Position numbers and translations under genes: made by a program. From contig OZ024795.1 in assembly GCA_964017045.1 (NCBI GenBank), positions 27,814,366 to 27,878,365 of the forward strand: 64,000 nucleotides of DNA. Reading direction: 5' to 3'. The stretch is from Omphiscola glabra (lineage: Eukaryota > Mollusca > Gastropoda > Lymnaeidae). The notes beneath the pieces were generated by a model. It was given only the letters and a program-made list of their open reading frames with translations. It ran no database searches and was not told the DNA's origin. Shown here piece after piece: positions 11,893 through 23,428 of this stretch. Each line of letters begins with the position of its first letter. Positions within the stretch are counted from its first letter, which is position 1.

Positions 11893-13133
11893 TTTCTAAA
11901 TGTCAATTCCTATCCAATTGAAAATGAAAAAAAAAAAATGAAGATTATGTCATATTTCGCGCGAAACCTGTGAGAAAGCTGCGGCTTCCCAAGGTGCCAT
12001 GGTGCACAGTTTGAGAACCACTGTGTTCTACCCAATAAATTTGAAAGGTTTGTTATATAATCTTCTATTTTTGCCGAAGATTACAATAAAAAAATATTTC
12101 TGATTTACTTACACTTGACGATGGACAAGAACATAAAAGTTTTTCAAATGTATGTAACACATAGCTAAAAGTATCAGTAAAATGCACATTACGAAATAGG
12201 ATCTTCAACAGCTTCGTTCAGAAAGTATTCAGCTCATACTTGCTTATGAAGAATTTCAGTTGTACAGAATCCACTTACAGCAACAAGCGAAAAACCTTAC
12301 TAAAATGTATTAAATTAAAAAAAAAAATTATACCCAGATTTGACAAGTCTCAGAAAAAATTCAAAGTAATGATTCGACACATGCGCTCACTTGGTCAATC
12401 ACAGTGTTTCTGTCAGACATTTCCCCGGACAACTGCAGAGTTTGTATCGTGAAAGGGAGAGCGGCAAAAAATATTTTGCCGCCCATTGCGGCAACAATAG
12501 TAGCTACGTCACGAGGCAGTGTGTTTATCGGCCCCAAGATTGGTGATACTTTTCTTTGGGAAGTAGGTCGGAAATCGAGGGGGATTGCGAATCGTAATAA
12601 GTTGAGTGGTCTCGGGAGCCTTCTCCTCAGAAAATGTGGATATTTCAAAATCAAGAAGTGTATTTTTTAGTATACTTGAATTAATGTTTCAATTAGACTT
12701 TATGAAAGGGGGAGGAAACTTTTAAAGGGTTGGGGAAGGCTTTATCACGCCCAGTGCCATACATAAACTGAATTCCCTCCTGTTGTGGCGTGTCCCAGGG
12801 TAATAATTTAGCACAGGCTTATAATAACCCACAAACTGTAACATTGATCAGCGTGAGGGGCGGCGGTGCAGAAATTGAAGATGCTGAAGACAGACGAGCA
12901 AATTCTTAATGCAGTAGTTCTATTTGGCACATACTTGAAATCGGTATTTTTTTCAAAAAATTGTGAGGTGGTGGCATTTCAAACTTTTGGGTGAGTAGCA
13001 CCCAATTAGACATATCCGACTCCGCTTCAGCCCCACGTGAATTAAATTTATTCCAATTATGGCGCTCATGAGAGTTTGCTTTTTTCCTAGATTATTCTTG
13101 CACCTTAACTCTTTATAGTATCGTCCCCAGATT
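11893..13133. other. Low-copy spacer with a solo hAT-like terminus
   Basis: At about 12009-12026 the sequence CAGTTTGAGAACCACTG resembles the right end of hAT elements, but no matching left end with an 8-bp duplication was found. Open frames at 12361-12670 on both strands have no recognised domain. Confidence 0.4.
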
Positions 13134-13397
13134 TCTTCTTCTTCTTCTTCTTATGTTTGAGGGCCCACGATCAATTTATTGATCATTCTGGCACCTGGTT
13201 TGAATTCAGAGTTTGCCTTCTCTTAGATGAGTTGCCGTCCAAGGCTAGCGAGTCCCATACACCCGGGAGTTGCCGGAATGTTTCATTGTATCAATGTTAT
13301 CCGCCTATCGGGACTCCATCTCCGGGTTTGAATTCAGAGTTGCCTTCTCTTAGATGAGTTGCCGTCCAAGGCTAGCGAGTCCCATCCACCCGGGAAT
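13134..13397 (-). mobile_element. Dimeric SINE-like element with shared LINE tail
   Basis: Read on the minus strand, two copies of a roughly 72-bp body (13326-13397 and 13197-13268; core GACTCGCTAGCCTTGGACGG) are separated by about 57 bp. The second joins the conserved tail (hairpin, GGGCCC, then AAGAAGAAG). The tail matches the 3' ends of LINE remnants at 47.6 and 63.0 kb. A short repeated body with a LINE-type tail is typical of a SINE. I cannot assign it to a named family. Confidence 0.65.
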
Positions 13398-14536
13398 TTT
13401 ATTATTGTAAATGCAAAATATCTAGAAAAAATGTTAATTTTTAAAACAAATGCATGCAGATAGGTAAGCAAATTTTAGAGGTCTGAAGGGAGAAATTGTA
13501 CGTTATAAATACAGGGAATTTCCGAAAGGAATAATTTTTGGCAATTTGGAAAATAATTTTCTAGAGTTGCAGTTAGGAAGGTTTCTTTTATTTGTACAAC
13601 TTTAAAACAAATACATGGTGTCGGCCCCATACATAATCAATGTTTTTTTTGTAAAAATATTTTTTTACCCGGTCGTATAATATCTCTATTCCATAATGAA
13701 TGTGTAATAACTAATGACTGCAGTCTTACACAGACGTTTAGCTATTTTAAGTCCACTTGCCTTCCTGACTGTGGGGGAGCCATAGCCCATCGTGTGCTAC
13801 AAGACACAAGGAAGACAGTGACAAATGAAGGCTCAGAACGCCAACAGACAAAGTCTGATATGGATGCGCTATTCATTTTCGTAAGCGATCACTTCTGTCT
13901 GTCAGTTTAGCTACTCACAAGAAGCTGGAGTGGAAAAATCTGTATCTCCCCCCCCCTCCCCCAAATCCCATTTTTATCGTGTCCCAAAACCTGTTAATAT
14001 GCCTGGCAGGGTGAGTTGGTCTTTTTGATTTAAAAATAGATATAAATATAAATAAACTCTGTTACATTCTGATTCTGCTATTGAGACTTAACAAAACACG
14101 TCACTCATTCGTACCAGCGACTTGTTAGCGGCATTAATGACACCCAAGTGATATTAAAATGATATGTATTACTTTGTACATTGCCCACATTGAGATAAAG
14201 AGGATCCAAAGCTACAAGATACTCCATGAATCTAAAATGTGTTTAAAATTGTGGTTTTAAATTTAAATATATAGGGGTAAAAGTGAGTATCTGGTTGTCT
14301 AAAGACGTAAATATCTGGAACAGCGTAATGCAGATTAAAGAAAATTATGGCCTCATATTTTTAGGTCAACGCAGCTATTTTAAGCTCACCGTGTAGTTTC
14401 CATCCTGAGATAAAGTTCAGTTGATATTGAGTGGCAACTATTTAATATTAATATAACTAATCATAAAAAAATCTGCGAAAGTTTTTTTTACGGTCCGTTT
14501 AAATAAAAAAACATGTTGCTCCCCAATAGCTGTTCG
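13398..14536. other. AT-rich spacer
   Basis: There is a C-rich run at 13948-13962. No credible exon or transposon end was seen. Confidence 0.4.
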
Positions 14537-14778
14537 CCATGGCAACGTACTGCGCATCTTACCATGGCAACGTACTGCACATCTTACCATGGCAACGTAC
14601 TGCGCATCTTACCATGGCAACGTACTGCGCATCTTACCATGGCAACGTACTGCGCATCTTACCATGGCAACGTACTGCGCATCTTACCATGGCAACGTAC
14701 TGCGCATCTTACCATGGCAACGTACTGCGCATCTTACCATGGCAACGTACTGCGCATCTTAACATGGCAACGTACTTC
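14537..14778. repeat. 25-bp minisatellite, about 9.7 copies
   Basis: The unit is CCATGGCAACGTACTGCGCA followed by TCTTA. Copies are nearly identical. The plus strand is stop-free, which gives overlapping frames of 110 and 134 codons that continue into the next array. Confidence 0.95.
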
Positions 14779-14990
14779 GCATATGTGTTGCACTTTATTG
14801 CACTGCGCATCTTACCACTTTGTAGCCTATGTGTTGCACTTTATTGCACTGCGCATCTTACCACTTTGTAGCCTATGTGTTGCACTTTATTGCACTGCGC
14901 ATCTTACCACTTTGTAGCCTATGTGTTGCACTTTATTGCACTGCGCATCTTACCACTTTGTAGCCTATGTGTTGCACTTTTTTCAATGAT
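14779..14990. repeat. 46-bp minisatellite, about 4.5 copies, sharing a core with the preceding array
   Basis: The unit contains ACTGCGCATCTTACCA, the junction sequence of the 25-bp array, plus TTTGTAGCCTATGTGTTGCA. The first copy is a hybrid between the two types, so the 46-bp array apparently arose by insertion into, and re-amplification of, the 25-bp unit. Confidence 0.92.
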
Positions 14991-15393
14991 AACCTTTGGG
15001 ATGATTCTTAACCATTAAAACTTTTAGTTTGATGACTTTAAATATTCATGGAAGTTATCGTTGTGAAGCTATCACGAATGGACAAACGAATTCGCCAAAA
15101 CAATTTTGTTACTTATATTTTGGGGGTTATGAAATGTAAGCATACTCATACCACAGACTCAGATTTCCAAGCTTTTTTTGAAAAATTCCCTTTGTGAAGG
15201 AAGGGAATGGTATAAAATATTAGACAAAACACGAAGTCCAGAAACAGACACTGGCTTGGCCCGATATATTATGTATGGCTAGTGCCCTTACAATGCTAAA
15301 TGCGTTGTTAAAGGTACTTTGCCTCTAAACTACCTGCAAAGCCGTTAGCTGCTCTATATTCGTAAGAATGTCCACAACATAATTTATAGAAAT

Positions 15394-15485
15394 ACGCCCT
15401 TAACAAATGCCAACGACGTCACTTGTTGTACTATGCCCTTAACGATTCCAACCACATCACTTGTAGCATTATGCCCCTAACAGTC
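15394..15485. repeat. Decayed repeat of about 42 bp, 2-3 copies
   Basis: Words ATGCCCTTAAC, CCAAC and ACGTCACTTGT recur with substitutions. Confidence 0.6.
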
Positions 15486-15880
15486 CATTAGTCTCCTTAT
15501 AAAATTGAATTTCCCCCACGTCTAATGAGCCGATCAGTCGTTACAGATCCACGTAGCTAACTTTGCAAAGACCGGGGCCTAGAAGGACGGCCAGACTTTG
15601 GTGGATTATTGGCTAACAAGAGGTGAGCTAACACAAACTGTCACATCAAACATCAACAAGACCACAATACCTTTCACCGTTTCCTGATTAGTCGTAGCCA
15701 GATTTTCTCCAAAAAAATCTTCCCTTTAGTTTTAAATGTGTGGCTAAAGATAGAAAACTTGTTGAAACTCTGATGGATCTTTAAAACGGGTCGTTTGTAT
15801 AATTTTTAACCCATTTCAAACACACTTTCTACTACTCTCTTATTATCTCTCCCCCCACCCTAAAGAAAAACAACAAAAAA

Positions 15881-15930
15881 CAAAAAAACAAACAACAAAC
15901 AAACAAAAAACAAACAAACAAACAACTTTT
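15881..15930. repeat. CAAA-type microsatellite
   Basis: Imperfect (CAAA)n/(CAAAA)n run in AT-rich spacer. Confidence 0.75.
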
Positions 15931-15992
15931 TGAACTTAAAATAAAATAATCTCCGTACTGGTACAACAAAACATCGCAAATCCCTCAACATA

Positions 15993-16058
15993 CATAGGAG
16001 CCAGAATGATCAATACATTGATCGTGGGCCCTTAATATATAGAAGAAGAACAACAACA
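15993..16058 (+). mobile_element. Solo LINE/SINE 3' tail
   Basis: CATAGGAGCCAGAATGATC, hairpin GATCAAT-AC-ATTGATC, GTGGGCCC and AGAAGAAGAACAACAAC. The stem is intact although the loop differs from other copies. No coding remnant lies upstream. It lies just beyond the 3' side of the minus-strand LINE at 16.4-18.0 kb. Confidence 0.7.
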
Positions 16059-16409
16059 AACGTTATCTTAATGGTGCGATCTCTCCAAATTTCTCCCACC
16101 AAGAAAGCCGAAAACGTAGGAAGGAAAATTTCTAAGATAGGGTGTGGACCTACGCATGGAGATCTTATAATTGATACACAAATCAAACCACAACAGAAAC
16201 AGTTATTTAAAAAGAAGATGCTGATTGAACGGATGGGACGCGTTGTGCGTATGCCAGTGCACTGGTTGTGCGAAGTTGGTGCGTCGTCAGCAACCTAAGG
16301 ACAGAAGAACACAATGGCCGACAACTTTTCAGATGGATTGATGACGGGCAGATGTTCTGACAGCTTAAGGTCCATGCATGACAGCAACAGCTGCAGATGC
16401 CATGCGCTG

Positions 16410-16694
16410 TCACTGGGTAATTAGGATGAACGTTCTAAAAGGCATGATTATATTTTGATACGCATACCAACGTGTGTACTCAAAGTCATGATTATTTGTT
16501 GAGCACTCAGCTAGAAGGTGCTCGATCGTCTCCGGCGCCTGTCCGCAATGACGGCAGCTCGGGTCCCGCAGTGGGTGCAAACTATTCAGATAGCTGCGTG
16601 TAGGGCAATGCTCTGTCCTCATCTGGGTGATGAGGCTCTGCTGGTGGAGTTTAAGACTCCACCACTGATTGCCTTTGCGGTTGTTTCTAGGCAT
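16410..16694 (-). pseudogene. LINE C-terminal Cys/His region
   Basis: This 94-codon frame contains LITQMRTEHCPTRSYLNSLH followed by CRHCGQAPETIEHLLAEC, the Cys-x2-Cys...His-x4-Cys zinc-binding signature that ends many I/Jockey-type RT proteins. It is in frame up to its stop at 16410 and follows the RNase H remnant in the expected order. Confidence 0.78.
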
Positions 16695-16784
16695 GCTCCG
16701 GTAAAGTTTTCGGACCGTGTTCCCCTGTTCCCATTCTTTTATCCATTCCTCATGGAAGAGGTTCTTTAATCCAGGCTTGTTGGG

Positions 16785-17226
16785 TCATCGGCCTGTTTGG
16801 TTGTGGCTGGGAAGAGCCTTGCCTCGCAAGACAGTCGGCTCTGTCTTGTGGAGGGATCCCGCGTGTCCTGGGATCCATTGAAGGGTCACTTTGCCTCCGA
16901 AAGACTGTATGTCTCGCACGAGCTCCATGATTGCGTTTACCAATTTCATGTTCAAAGAGCACCTCTTCACAATTTCGAGAGTATATTGTGAATCGGTGAA
17001 CACTACGATGTATGGAAGTATTTTGCGTCTAGCTAATCTACGACACACTTGTTTCAAGCCCATTAATATAGCTTGGATCTCTGCCTCAATTGCAGTGCTA
17101 TTCGTGCGGCTTGGGCCTGAAATCTCCTCAGTTGGAGGTACCCCCTTCGGGTACTAGATGAGTGCGCCGTAGCCTGCCCGCTTTTCGTTGGCGAGATAAG
17201 AGCTGTCCGTGAAGACTTGCACCACG
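16785..17226 (-). pseudogene. LINE-encoded RNase H domain, frameshifted
   Basis: The minus strand shows VFTDSSYLANEK (first catalytic Asp), STAIEAEIQAI (catalytic Glu), VVFTDSQYTLEIV (second Asp) and GGKVTLQWIPGHAG, followed in another frame by DRADCLAR (last Asp). All four RNase H catalytic positions can be seen. A stop lies about 22 codons after the first motif and a frameshift near 16860 separates the last. In an intact element this domain would remove RNA from the RNA/DNA hybrid during reverse transcription. Confidence 0.78.
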
Positions 17227-17514
17227 TCGTCTTTATAGGCTTCAATTGTCTCAGTGCGGCTCCCTTTTGCTCATTTTGGGGGCTCGACTTATGAACTGCT
17301 GTGTTTGACAGGGTCAGACGTACATCAGGTGGTTCGCAGCTATCCTGGGGTGATCACTTCTGGATCAGGCGTATTTTCTCTCTCGATTTCCGGGAAAAGG
17401 GTGCTTATTCTCAAGTGATTGGACCGCATCCATAAAGGAGGGTCTTTTAAGCCTTTTCCGCTTTAACCAGCGGGTTTGGAGTTGGAAACAGGGTTCCGTC
17501 ATTTCCATTCGACG

Positions 17515-17995
17515 CTAAAGCTCTCCGGTCGTTAGGATAGCCTTGTCCCTCCTGATGTGAAGTGTTTCTATGTCTAAGATGATTTCCACAGCATCCGTGG
17601 GTGTGGTATGTAACGCTCCGCATACATATCTTAGAGCAAGATTTTGTATCCGGTCCAGTCCTCTAGAGCCGTGCGGCTTGCGAAGGCTTGAACCGAGAGG
17701 CTGTAGAGGCACCTCTTACACTACCGAGTTAATGAGCTCTCAGGAGTCTTTCGTCAGCTCCCCAGGTAGTGCTAGCAAGTTTTTTTTTAACCGGACTAAG
17801 TTTAGACGTGGCTCCAGCGCCGAGTTCCCGTACGTGGTTATGTAGTTGGAGTTTCTGGTCCAACTTTATCCCCAAGTACGTGGGTGATTTGTCCCATTTG
17901 AGTGATTTCCCGCAGATATGAAGATCGATTTCTTCTTTGAGAACTTTCCTACCATATTTTGTTCGATTTATATTTGTCCCATGTTGTATGTCCAC
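17515..17995 (-). pseudogene. LINE reverse transcriptase C-terminal fragment
   Basis: The first part (17729-17995) shows the RT motif SPTYLGIKLDQKLQLHNHV, the conserved YLG-x-LD strand late in LINE RT, followed by LSPVKKKLASTTWG. The second part (17515-17712), in another frame, reads LDRIQNLALRYVCGALHTTP, the connection segment seen between RT and RNase H in I/Jockey-type proteins. The frameshift near 17720 and the missing catalytic core show a dead copy. Confidence 0.75.
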
Positions 17996-18003
17996 GGTTA
18001 CCT

Positions 18004-19290
18004 AAACTGACATTTTATTTCCAAATGAAATTCCCCTCCCCCACCCAAAAAACCCCCACCCCAAAAAACTACAACAAATAAAATAAAAATAAATAATTAA
18101 ATAAATACATTTATTGACCCAAAAAAAAATCAATTTACGAAAGCGTTCAACGACTTCTTCTGAAGATGTCAACAAACGTAGTAGATCAAACAGTGACATT
18201 CTACTATTTTGGAAAGCTTCGACCACGACTTCGTCGGCCCACTTTCAAAAGGGGGGGTGCTGACGTACTCGATGGAGGCCTTTGTGAGCCAATCAATCCA
18301 ATCGTTAGCTGATCACCGTGAACAAAATCAATCTGGCAGATAAACTAATCTGACACCACGCAGGTCAACAAGCAGATCGCCCCCAGGGTTTAGAGGTGGC
18401 CAAAAATATTCGTTTGGATTGATCTCATTTCATAATTTTTTTTTTTCAACGGTTACGCAGAGCTGAAACCACTTGCCTACGAGAAGAATATTCCCAAGCA
18501 CACCAATAACACAGCTCCTGTATGCGATAGTAAAGTATAATTTTAATCTTACACGTCTAACATAATTAATTTCTCCTCATGTCAAGTGGAAAGAGAGGTT
18601 TTAAAAAGAAAGAAAAAAGATATTTTTACTGAAAAAAAAAAGTTTCAAAAGACAAGGATTAAAATAAATAAATTACAAAATTACACAATTACGCCATTTC
18701 TATACCAGGCGACCCTTTAGAGTTGTTTTACAAAGTTTCACCCCCCCCCCCCTTTTTACAAAGTAACAATGCAAATAAAATTGGAAAGAAATGAACAGTT
18801 TGTCAAAATTAATTACGAAGAAACTCGAAGATGACAAAACAAAAAAGGGGGAAAAAGTGGGGGGGGGGGGGGGAGAACAAGAGGGGAAAAAAAACAACTT
18901 GATTCTTTTTATGTAAACATAGTAAAAATTATATCGAGATTTATAGCATGAATTAAAAATCGAGAAGGAATCTGTCCTTAAAGATCACATTTCATCGCAC
19001 CCTCTGACATACAAACCTCGCACCCCCTGACATTCAAACCTCACACCCCTACCCCGGGGGATGCGCACATGAGTTGGAAAACCCTCGCTTACATTGACAG
19101 CTTTTATAATTAATAATGAAATATTTTCAAGTATACGTTCTGCACATATTCTAACTAAATATGGATGTTTTCAAATACAATCTAGAATGCTGGAGATATG
19201 ACTAGTAGGTACATTTACTCATATTTCTCTGCATTTTTGTGTCGGTCTTCCAAGCTATCTCTCCATCATTTACATATCACAAGTAGCTTG
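18004..19290. other. AT-rich spacer with G/C homopolymers
   Basis: It holds a C12 run (18741-18752) and a G15 run (18859-18873). At about 18990-19075 the words CTGACATACAAACCTCGCACC and GTTGGAAAACCCTC resemble internal or end sequence of the hAT-like remnant at 23.7-24.4 kb, but ends could not be defined. Confidence 0.4.
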
Positions 19291-19678
19291 TAGAGCTGTC
19301 TCCTTAAGGGCCAGACAGGTGCCTAGTAGAGCTGTCTCGAGCTGTTTCCATAAGGGCTACACATGTGCCTAGCAGAGCTGTCTCACGCGGTCTCCTTAAG
19401 GGCCAGACAGGTGCCTAGCAGATCTGTCTCGAGCTGTCTCCATAAGGACCAGGCAGGTGCCTAGCAGAGCTGCCTCGAGCTGTCTCCATAAGGGCCAGAC
19501 AGGTGCCTAGTAGAGCTGTCTCCATAAGGGCCAGAAAGGTGCCAGCAGTGTTGTCTCGAGCTGTCACCATAAGGGCCTGACAGGTGCCTAGCAGAACTGC
19601 CTCGAGCTGTCTCCATAAGGGGCCAGACAGGTGTCTAGCAGAGCTGTCCTGAGCTGTCTCAATAAGGGCCAGACAGGC
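19284..19678. repeat. 46-bp minisatellite, about 9 copies, imperfect
   Basis: The unit contains GAGCTGTCTCCATAAGGGCC and AGACAGGTGCCTAGCAGA. Copies vary by substitution and by small indels; a few are shortened to about 35 bp by loss of a repeated GAGCTGTCTC segment. Confidence 0.9.
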
Positions 19679-20275
19679 TACATTTGCAGACTAACAGTTT
19701 CAACAGTTATCTCCTTCATTTAGTACATGGCCAATACAACCAAAAGAAACCACCAAATACAACTCTGTATAAGTTAAAACTGATCTGCAAATATAATATT
19801 GACGAAAAGTTTGGCGGAGCGAAAGAGAAGAGAAAACAATGTCATTAAAAAAAAACTTCATTCCTGGGCTTACTATTTGACTGCAAAAAGCTAAATATAG
19901 AAATCGAATGTCAGGTTTTTTTGTTTCGTAACTTGACTTTCATTACAAAAATGAGCGCTGTGCGAATTGGCGTCCTAGTCATTGACATCAACGGGCTATA
20001 TGATTTCCATGTCACGCGAGATCCAGGGGGTGGCTTTACAGTGACGTGAAGTGACGTTCAAGGTTGGCAGCCATCTTTACTGAAATTTTATTATCTTTAA
20101 TAACAATTTAAAAAAAAAAATATATATATATATACAACATTGGCAATCATACATAAAAGAGTTTGCATGATCATCGACTCTAACTTATGTTGATGAAAAA
20201 AAAATATACTTCGTTGAATGTATTTATACGTAGTGGTTTTTTAAAATCATGGGACATGAAATAAATTTGTCCATC

Positions 20276-20345
20276 TACTGTGTCGTACGTTTTGTCCATC
20301 TACTGTGACGTACATTTCGTCCATCTACTGTGACGTATGACGTAC
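20276..20345. repeat. About 24-bp repeat, 3 copies
   Basis: GTCCATCTACTGTGACGTAC recurs three times with end variation. Confidence 0.8.
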
Positions 20346-21570
20346 GTTTATGTAGTTTTCTTAGGAAAAAAATCCATTGCACATGCTAAAAGGAACTTTT
20401 CCGGAAGAAGTCTATTAAATCTTCCGAACACTTTCTGCCTCTGCCATTCTCGGGTGTACGAATGTTACAATAATAAGGTTCAGGGTCACGCAGCAGAAGC
20501 GTTTCTCAAACGCTGAAATATATAATTACAATGGGAAAGTTAGCTTAAGGTTTCCGTCATAGAGAACCAGCGAGGCTCCTTTCACCTTCAACTGCACGCC
20601 TTTTGTACAAATCTCAATTTAATTTTTCTAAACATGGTAAGCTTATGTTGTGACGTTTCCTATTTCATACTATATATTCGCATAGCGTCACTTGAAAAAG
20701 GTTGTGTGGGGGGGGGGGGGGGGTGGCTGACCGCGCCTACCACGGAGCAAACGGAAATAGCGTAAATTTGATAGATCTAGCTCAAGTCGGTTTCGTAACG
20801 TTTTAAGTTAATGGAGCAGAGTACCACCTGAGTGGGTGGACACCAGAACGGTTTGCCAGTCAGAAAGGGAACTGGGACTAATGACGAGGCTTGTCACTAG
20901 CGCATGATGCCAACAGAACTGGCAGACTCCGAGGAGGCTCCACAAGGATCTCCGGATTGGCGGATGACACCATAACTTGACAGCACAGGTGATACCAACA
21001 CTAGTGCCTCCACTTAAAGAAAAAAAAATTCACTCCGATAAGTTATCAAACTTAAAACCGTTTAAAGATATGAGCTAAATGTAATTGAAGAGAAATTTAA
21101 AAATAACCTAAATGTAATTGAAGACTCCATTTGAAAATATGAGGTGAGTCCTTTTTAATATACGGTCTCAGTAAAATAAACCTAATGTTTATCACCCGGC
21201 TCATGAATAAATTAACGTGGGGCCTGGCTCGAAGTTATTTAATTTAATCCTAGTTGCTGTATTCTTTTATTTCTTTCCAGCGTAATGAAATTACGTGTTA
21301 GAAGGTTTTTATCGTAGACACACGATAAATCCGAAAGAAAGTAGAAAATTCAAACCATAGTCCATATTTATTGATGGGTTACCGTGTGCGAAGAGATTTT
21401 CTCGCGCGTGCATAGAGATCATAAGTTTTAATTATTCTAAAGAATTTTAAAATCAACATTTTGACTTCGATTTATCCCGATGTAAGTCACACAAATGAGT
21501 AATTAAGTTCCACCCGCGAGTGAGTTACTGGTAGTGAGAATCCAATTAACTCTTGGTGGAAAAGTAGGTT
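20346..21570. other. AT-rich spacer
   Basis: It contains a G16 run at 20708-20723. No recognisable exon or mobile-element end was found. Confidence 0.4.
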
Positions 21571-21603
21571 TATATATATATATATATATATATATAAATA
21601 TAT

Positions 21604-21725
21604 GAAACTCATGCATCTGCTGAAATATAATTTACTTCCTCTGTCTTCTATGAACGGTTCTGCGGTTTTCATTATGCGAGTTAATATATATTAATATTTA
21701 GCGGAATGATCGAATTCGATGGACA

Positions 21726-21730
<5 letters not shown>
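21604..21730 (-). repeat. Left arm of a 127-bp inverted repeat
   Basis: This matches the reverse complement of 22653-22779 at roughly 90% identity, with no length difference. It is flanked by (TA)n on both sides (about 21571-21600 and 21728-21802). On the minus strand it has an open stretch reading KTAEPFIEDRGSKLYFSRCM; the other arm reads KTAEAFLEDRGSKLYFSRCM on the plus strand. Confidence 0.85.

Positions 21731-21802
<72 letters not shown>
21728..21802. repeat. (TA)n microsatellite, about 75 bp
   Basis: Nearly pure alternating TA just inside the left inverted-repeat arm. Repeated Ile-Tyr frames on the minus strand come from it. Confidence 0.95.
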
Positions 21803-21804
<2 letters not shown>

Positions 21805-22652
21805 GTAAAAGTAAAGTAACGACCACCCCCACTCCCTCCAGATTTTAATAAAATCTTCCACCGAATTGTAGTCCCCTCCATACCCGAACTGATATATTTT
21901 GCACTTCATATGGTTTGTTCTCATTTTGATTAGTTGTAAATGGATTAGTTTATGCTATTTGGCTATGTAGTTTAACTGCACTGATTGACTTAAACGGCAT
22001 TTTCTTATTAAAAGTATATATTTTATTAAAGATAAGTTTTTTTTTATTAACATATAGATTTAATAAAAATATATATTTGAAAATAAAACTAAGTAAAAAC
22101 TTATTAAATTTTAAAAATAAAAAGCTAAAATTGTGTGTGTTTTATTAATAATTTAAAAAGCAATTTACGCGCCATTATCAAATCAAAGAAATTTAAAGCT
22201 TTGACTAAAATAGGCAATTTGCACCGCACTATGACGTCATTTGCGTGTTTATTGAGAACAACTTTATTTTATTTTATTTCGCAATATTAACAACGCACTA
22301 AAACAATTGATGTTTGGGTTTTCCCGATAAATGAGATTACGGTGTAATTCTTTGATCATCATTTCTTTAGTTTAATTTTTTTCCCATAACTTTCAAACGC
22401 ATATAAAATGCTTAATATAGTTCCTTTATTGTTATTTTAAATGTATCTGTAATTTATAGTAATAATACTTAAATATTTACTAAAAAAAGGCGGATATATA
22501 ATATCTTTTACGCATTTAAATTTTATCGATTTCAGTAAAATAGAAAATATCTATGATTGTTTTTAAGAGTCCAAAAGTAATTAAATCTCTTTGGTTCTTT
22601 GGCGTTACGGTCAGCCTATTTCATTTATATATATAATATATTTATATATATG
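21803..22652. other. Very AT-rich core between inverted-repeat arms
   Basis: About 850 bp, poor in G and C, with no credible coding frame. It includes a TGACGTCA octamer at 22232-22239 and a TA-rich stretch just before the right arm. Confidence 0.5.
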
Positions 22653-22779
22653 TAGTTCGTCCGTCGAATTCGATCATTCCGCTAAATATTAATATATATT
22701 AACTGGCATAAGGAAAACCGCAGAAGCATTTCTAGAAGACAGAGGAAGTAAATTATATTTCAGCAGATGCATGAGTTTC
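22653..22779 (+). repeat. Right arm of a 127-bp inverted repeat
   Basis: Inverted copy of 21604-21730. With the core it forms a unit of about 1.18 kb (21604-22779) that could be a foldback-type transposon or an inverted duplication. I could not define a target-site duplication outside the arms. Confidence 0.85.
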
Positions 22780-23111
22780 AGATATTGGGATCAAGGGACC
22801 AGTCGAAAAGGATTAACTTGTACGTAAAGACTCACGTTATGGCTTTTCTGATTTAATATTTTGTATTGAATAATGCAACAAAAAATAGACAACTTAACTT
22901 TGTATCAAATAATGCAAACAAACATAATCAACGCCATCTTTATTTCTTCAGTTAAGAAGGGTAAACAAGTCTAAAAATGTTTAGTCATTATCAATCTTTA
23001 GCATTTATTTAATCTCCGTTCAACAAACACACTTGCTCCTCTTTTTCATCTGACTCAGCAACCTAAGACAGGGAACAGGTCAAGTAAATACGTTTCAATA
23101 ATAACAACAAG

Positions 23112-23428
23112 AGATGGCTAAGGGAGGAATATCATCCAGACCTAAGATAACAGAATTAGAGAGAAATATCATCCAGACTAAAGATCACAGAAGTAAAGAG
23201 AAATGTCATCCAGATCTAAGATCACAGAAGTAGAGAGAAATGTCATCCAGACCAAAGATCACAGAAGTAGAGAGAAATGTCACCCAGACCAAAGATCACA
23301 GAAGTAGAAAGAAATGACATCCAGACTAAAGATCACAGAATTAGAGAGAAATGTCATCCAGACTGTAGATCACAGGCTAAGAGAGAAATATCATCCAGAC
23401 CTAAGATCACAGAATAAGGGAGAATCAT
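23112..23428. repeat. 37-bp minisatellite, about 8.5 copies
   Basis: The unit contains AGAAGTAGAGAGAAATGTCA and TCCAGACCAAAGATCAC. Outer copies are more diverged than inner ones. Confidence 0.92.

Larger units (their letters stand above)
16205..18003 (-). mobile_element. 5'-truncated, degenerate non-LTR retrotransposon (I/Nimb-like LINE)
   Basis: In order along the minus strand this insertion retains the C-terminal part of the reverse transcriptase, an RNase H domain and a C-terminal Cys/His motif. RNase H downstream of RT is known from I-superfamily LINEs (I, Nimb, Ingi) and some others (R1, LOA, Tad); Nimb-like elements occur in molluscs. At least two frameshifts and stops break the frame. 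Similarity ends abruptly near 18003, as expected from incomplete reverse transcription. The 3' boundary near 16205 is uncertain. Confidence 0.75.

Noticed and set aside
12361..12670. Frames of 97 (minus) and 88 (plus) codons
   Set aside because: They overlap on opposite strands with no recognisable domain, and lie near a solo hAT-like end, so they are more likely transposon debris.
13197..13211. tRNA gene suggested by a B-box-like GGTTTGAATTC
   Set aside because: No cloverleaf or A box could be built, and the motif lies inside the SINE-like repeat in the opposite orientation to its tail.
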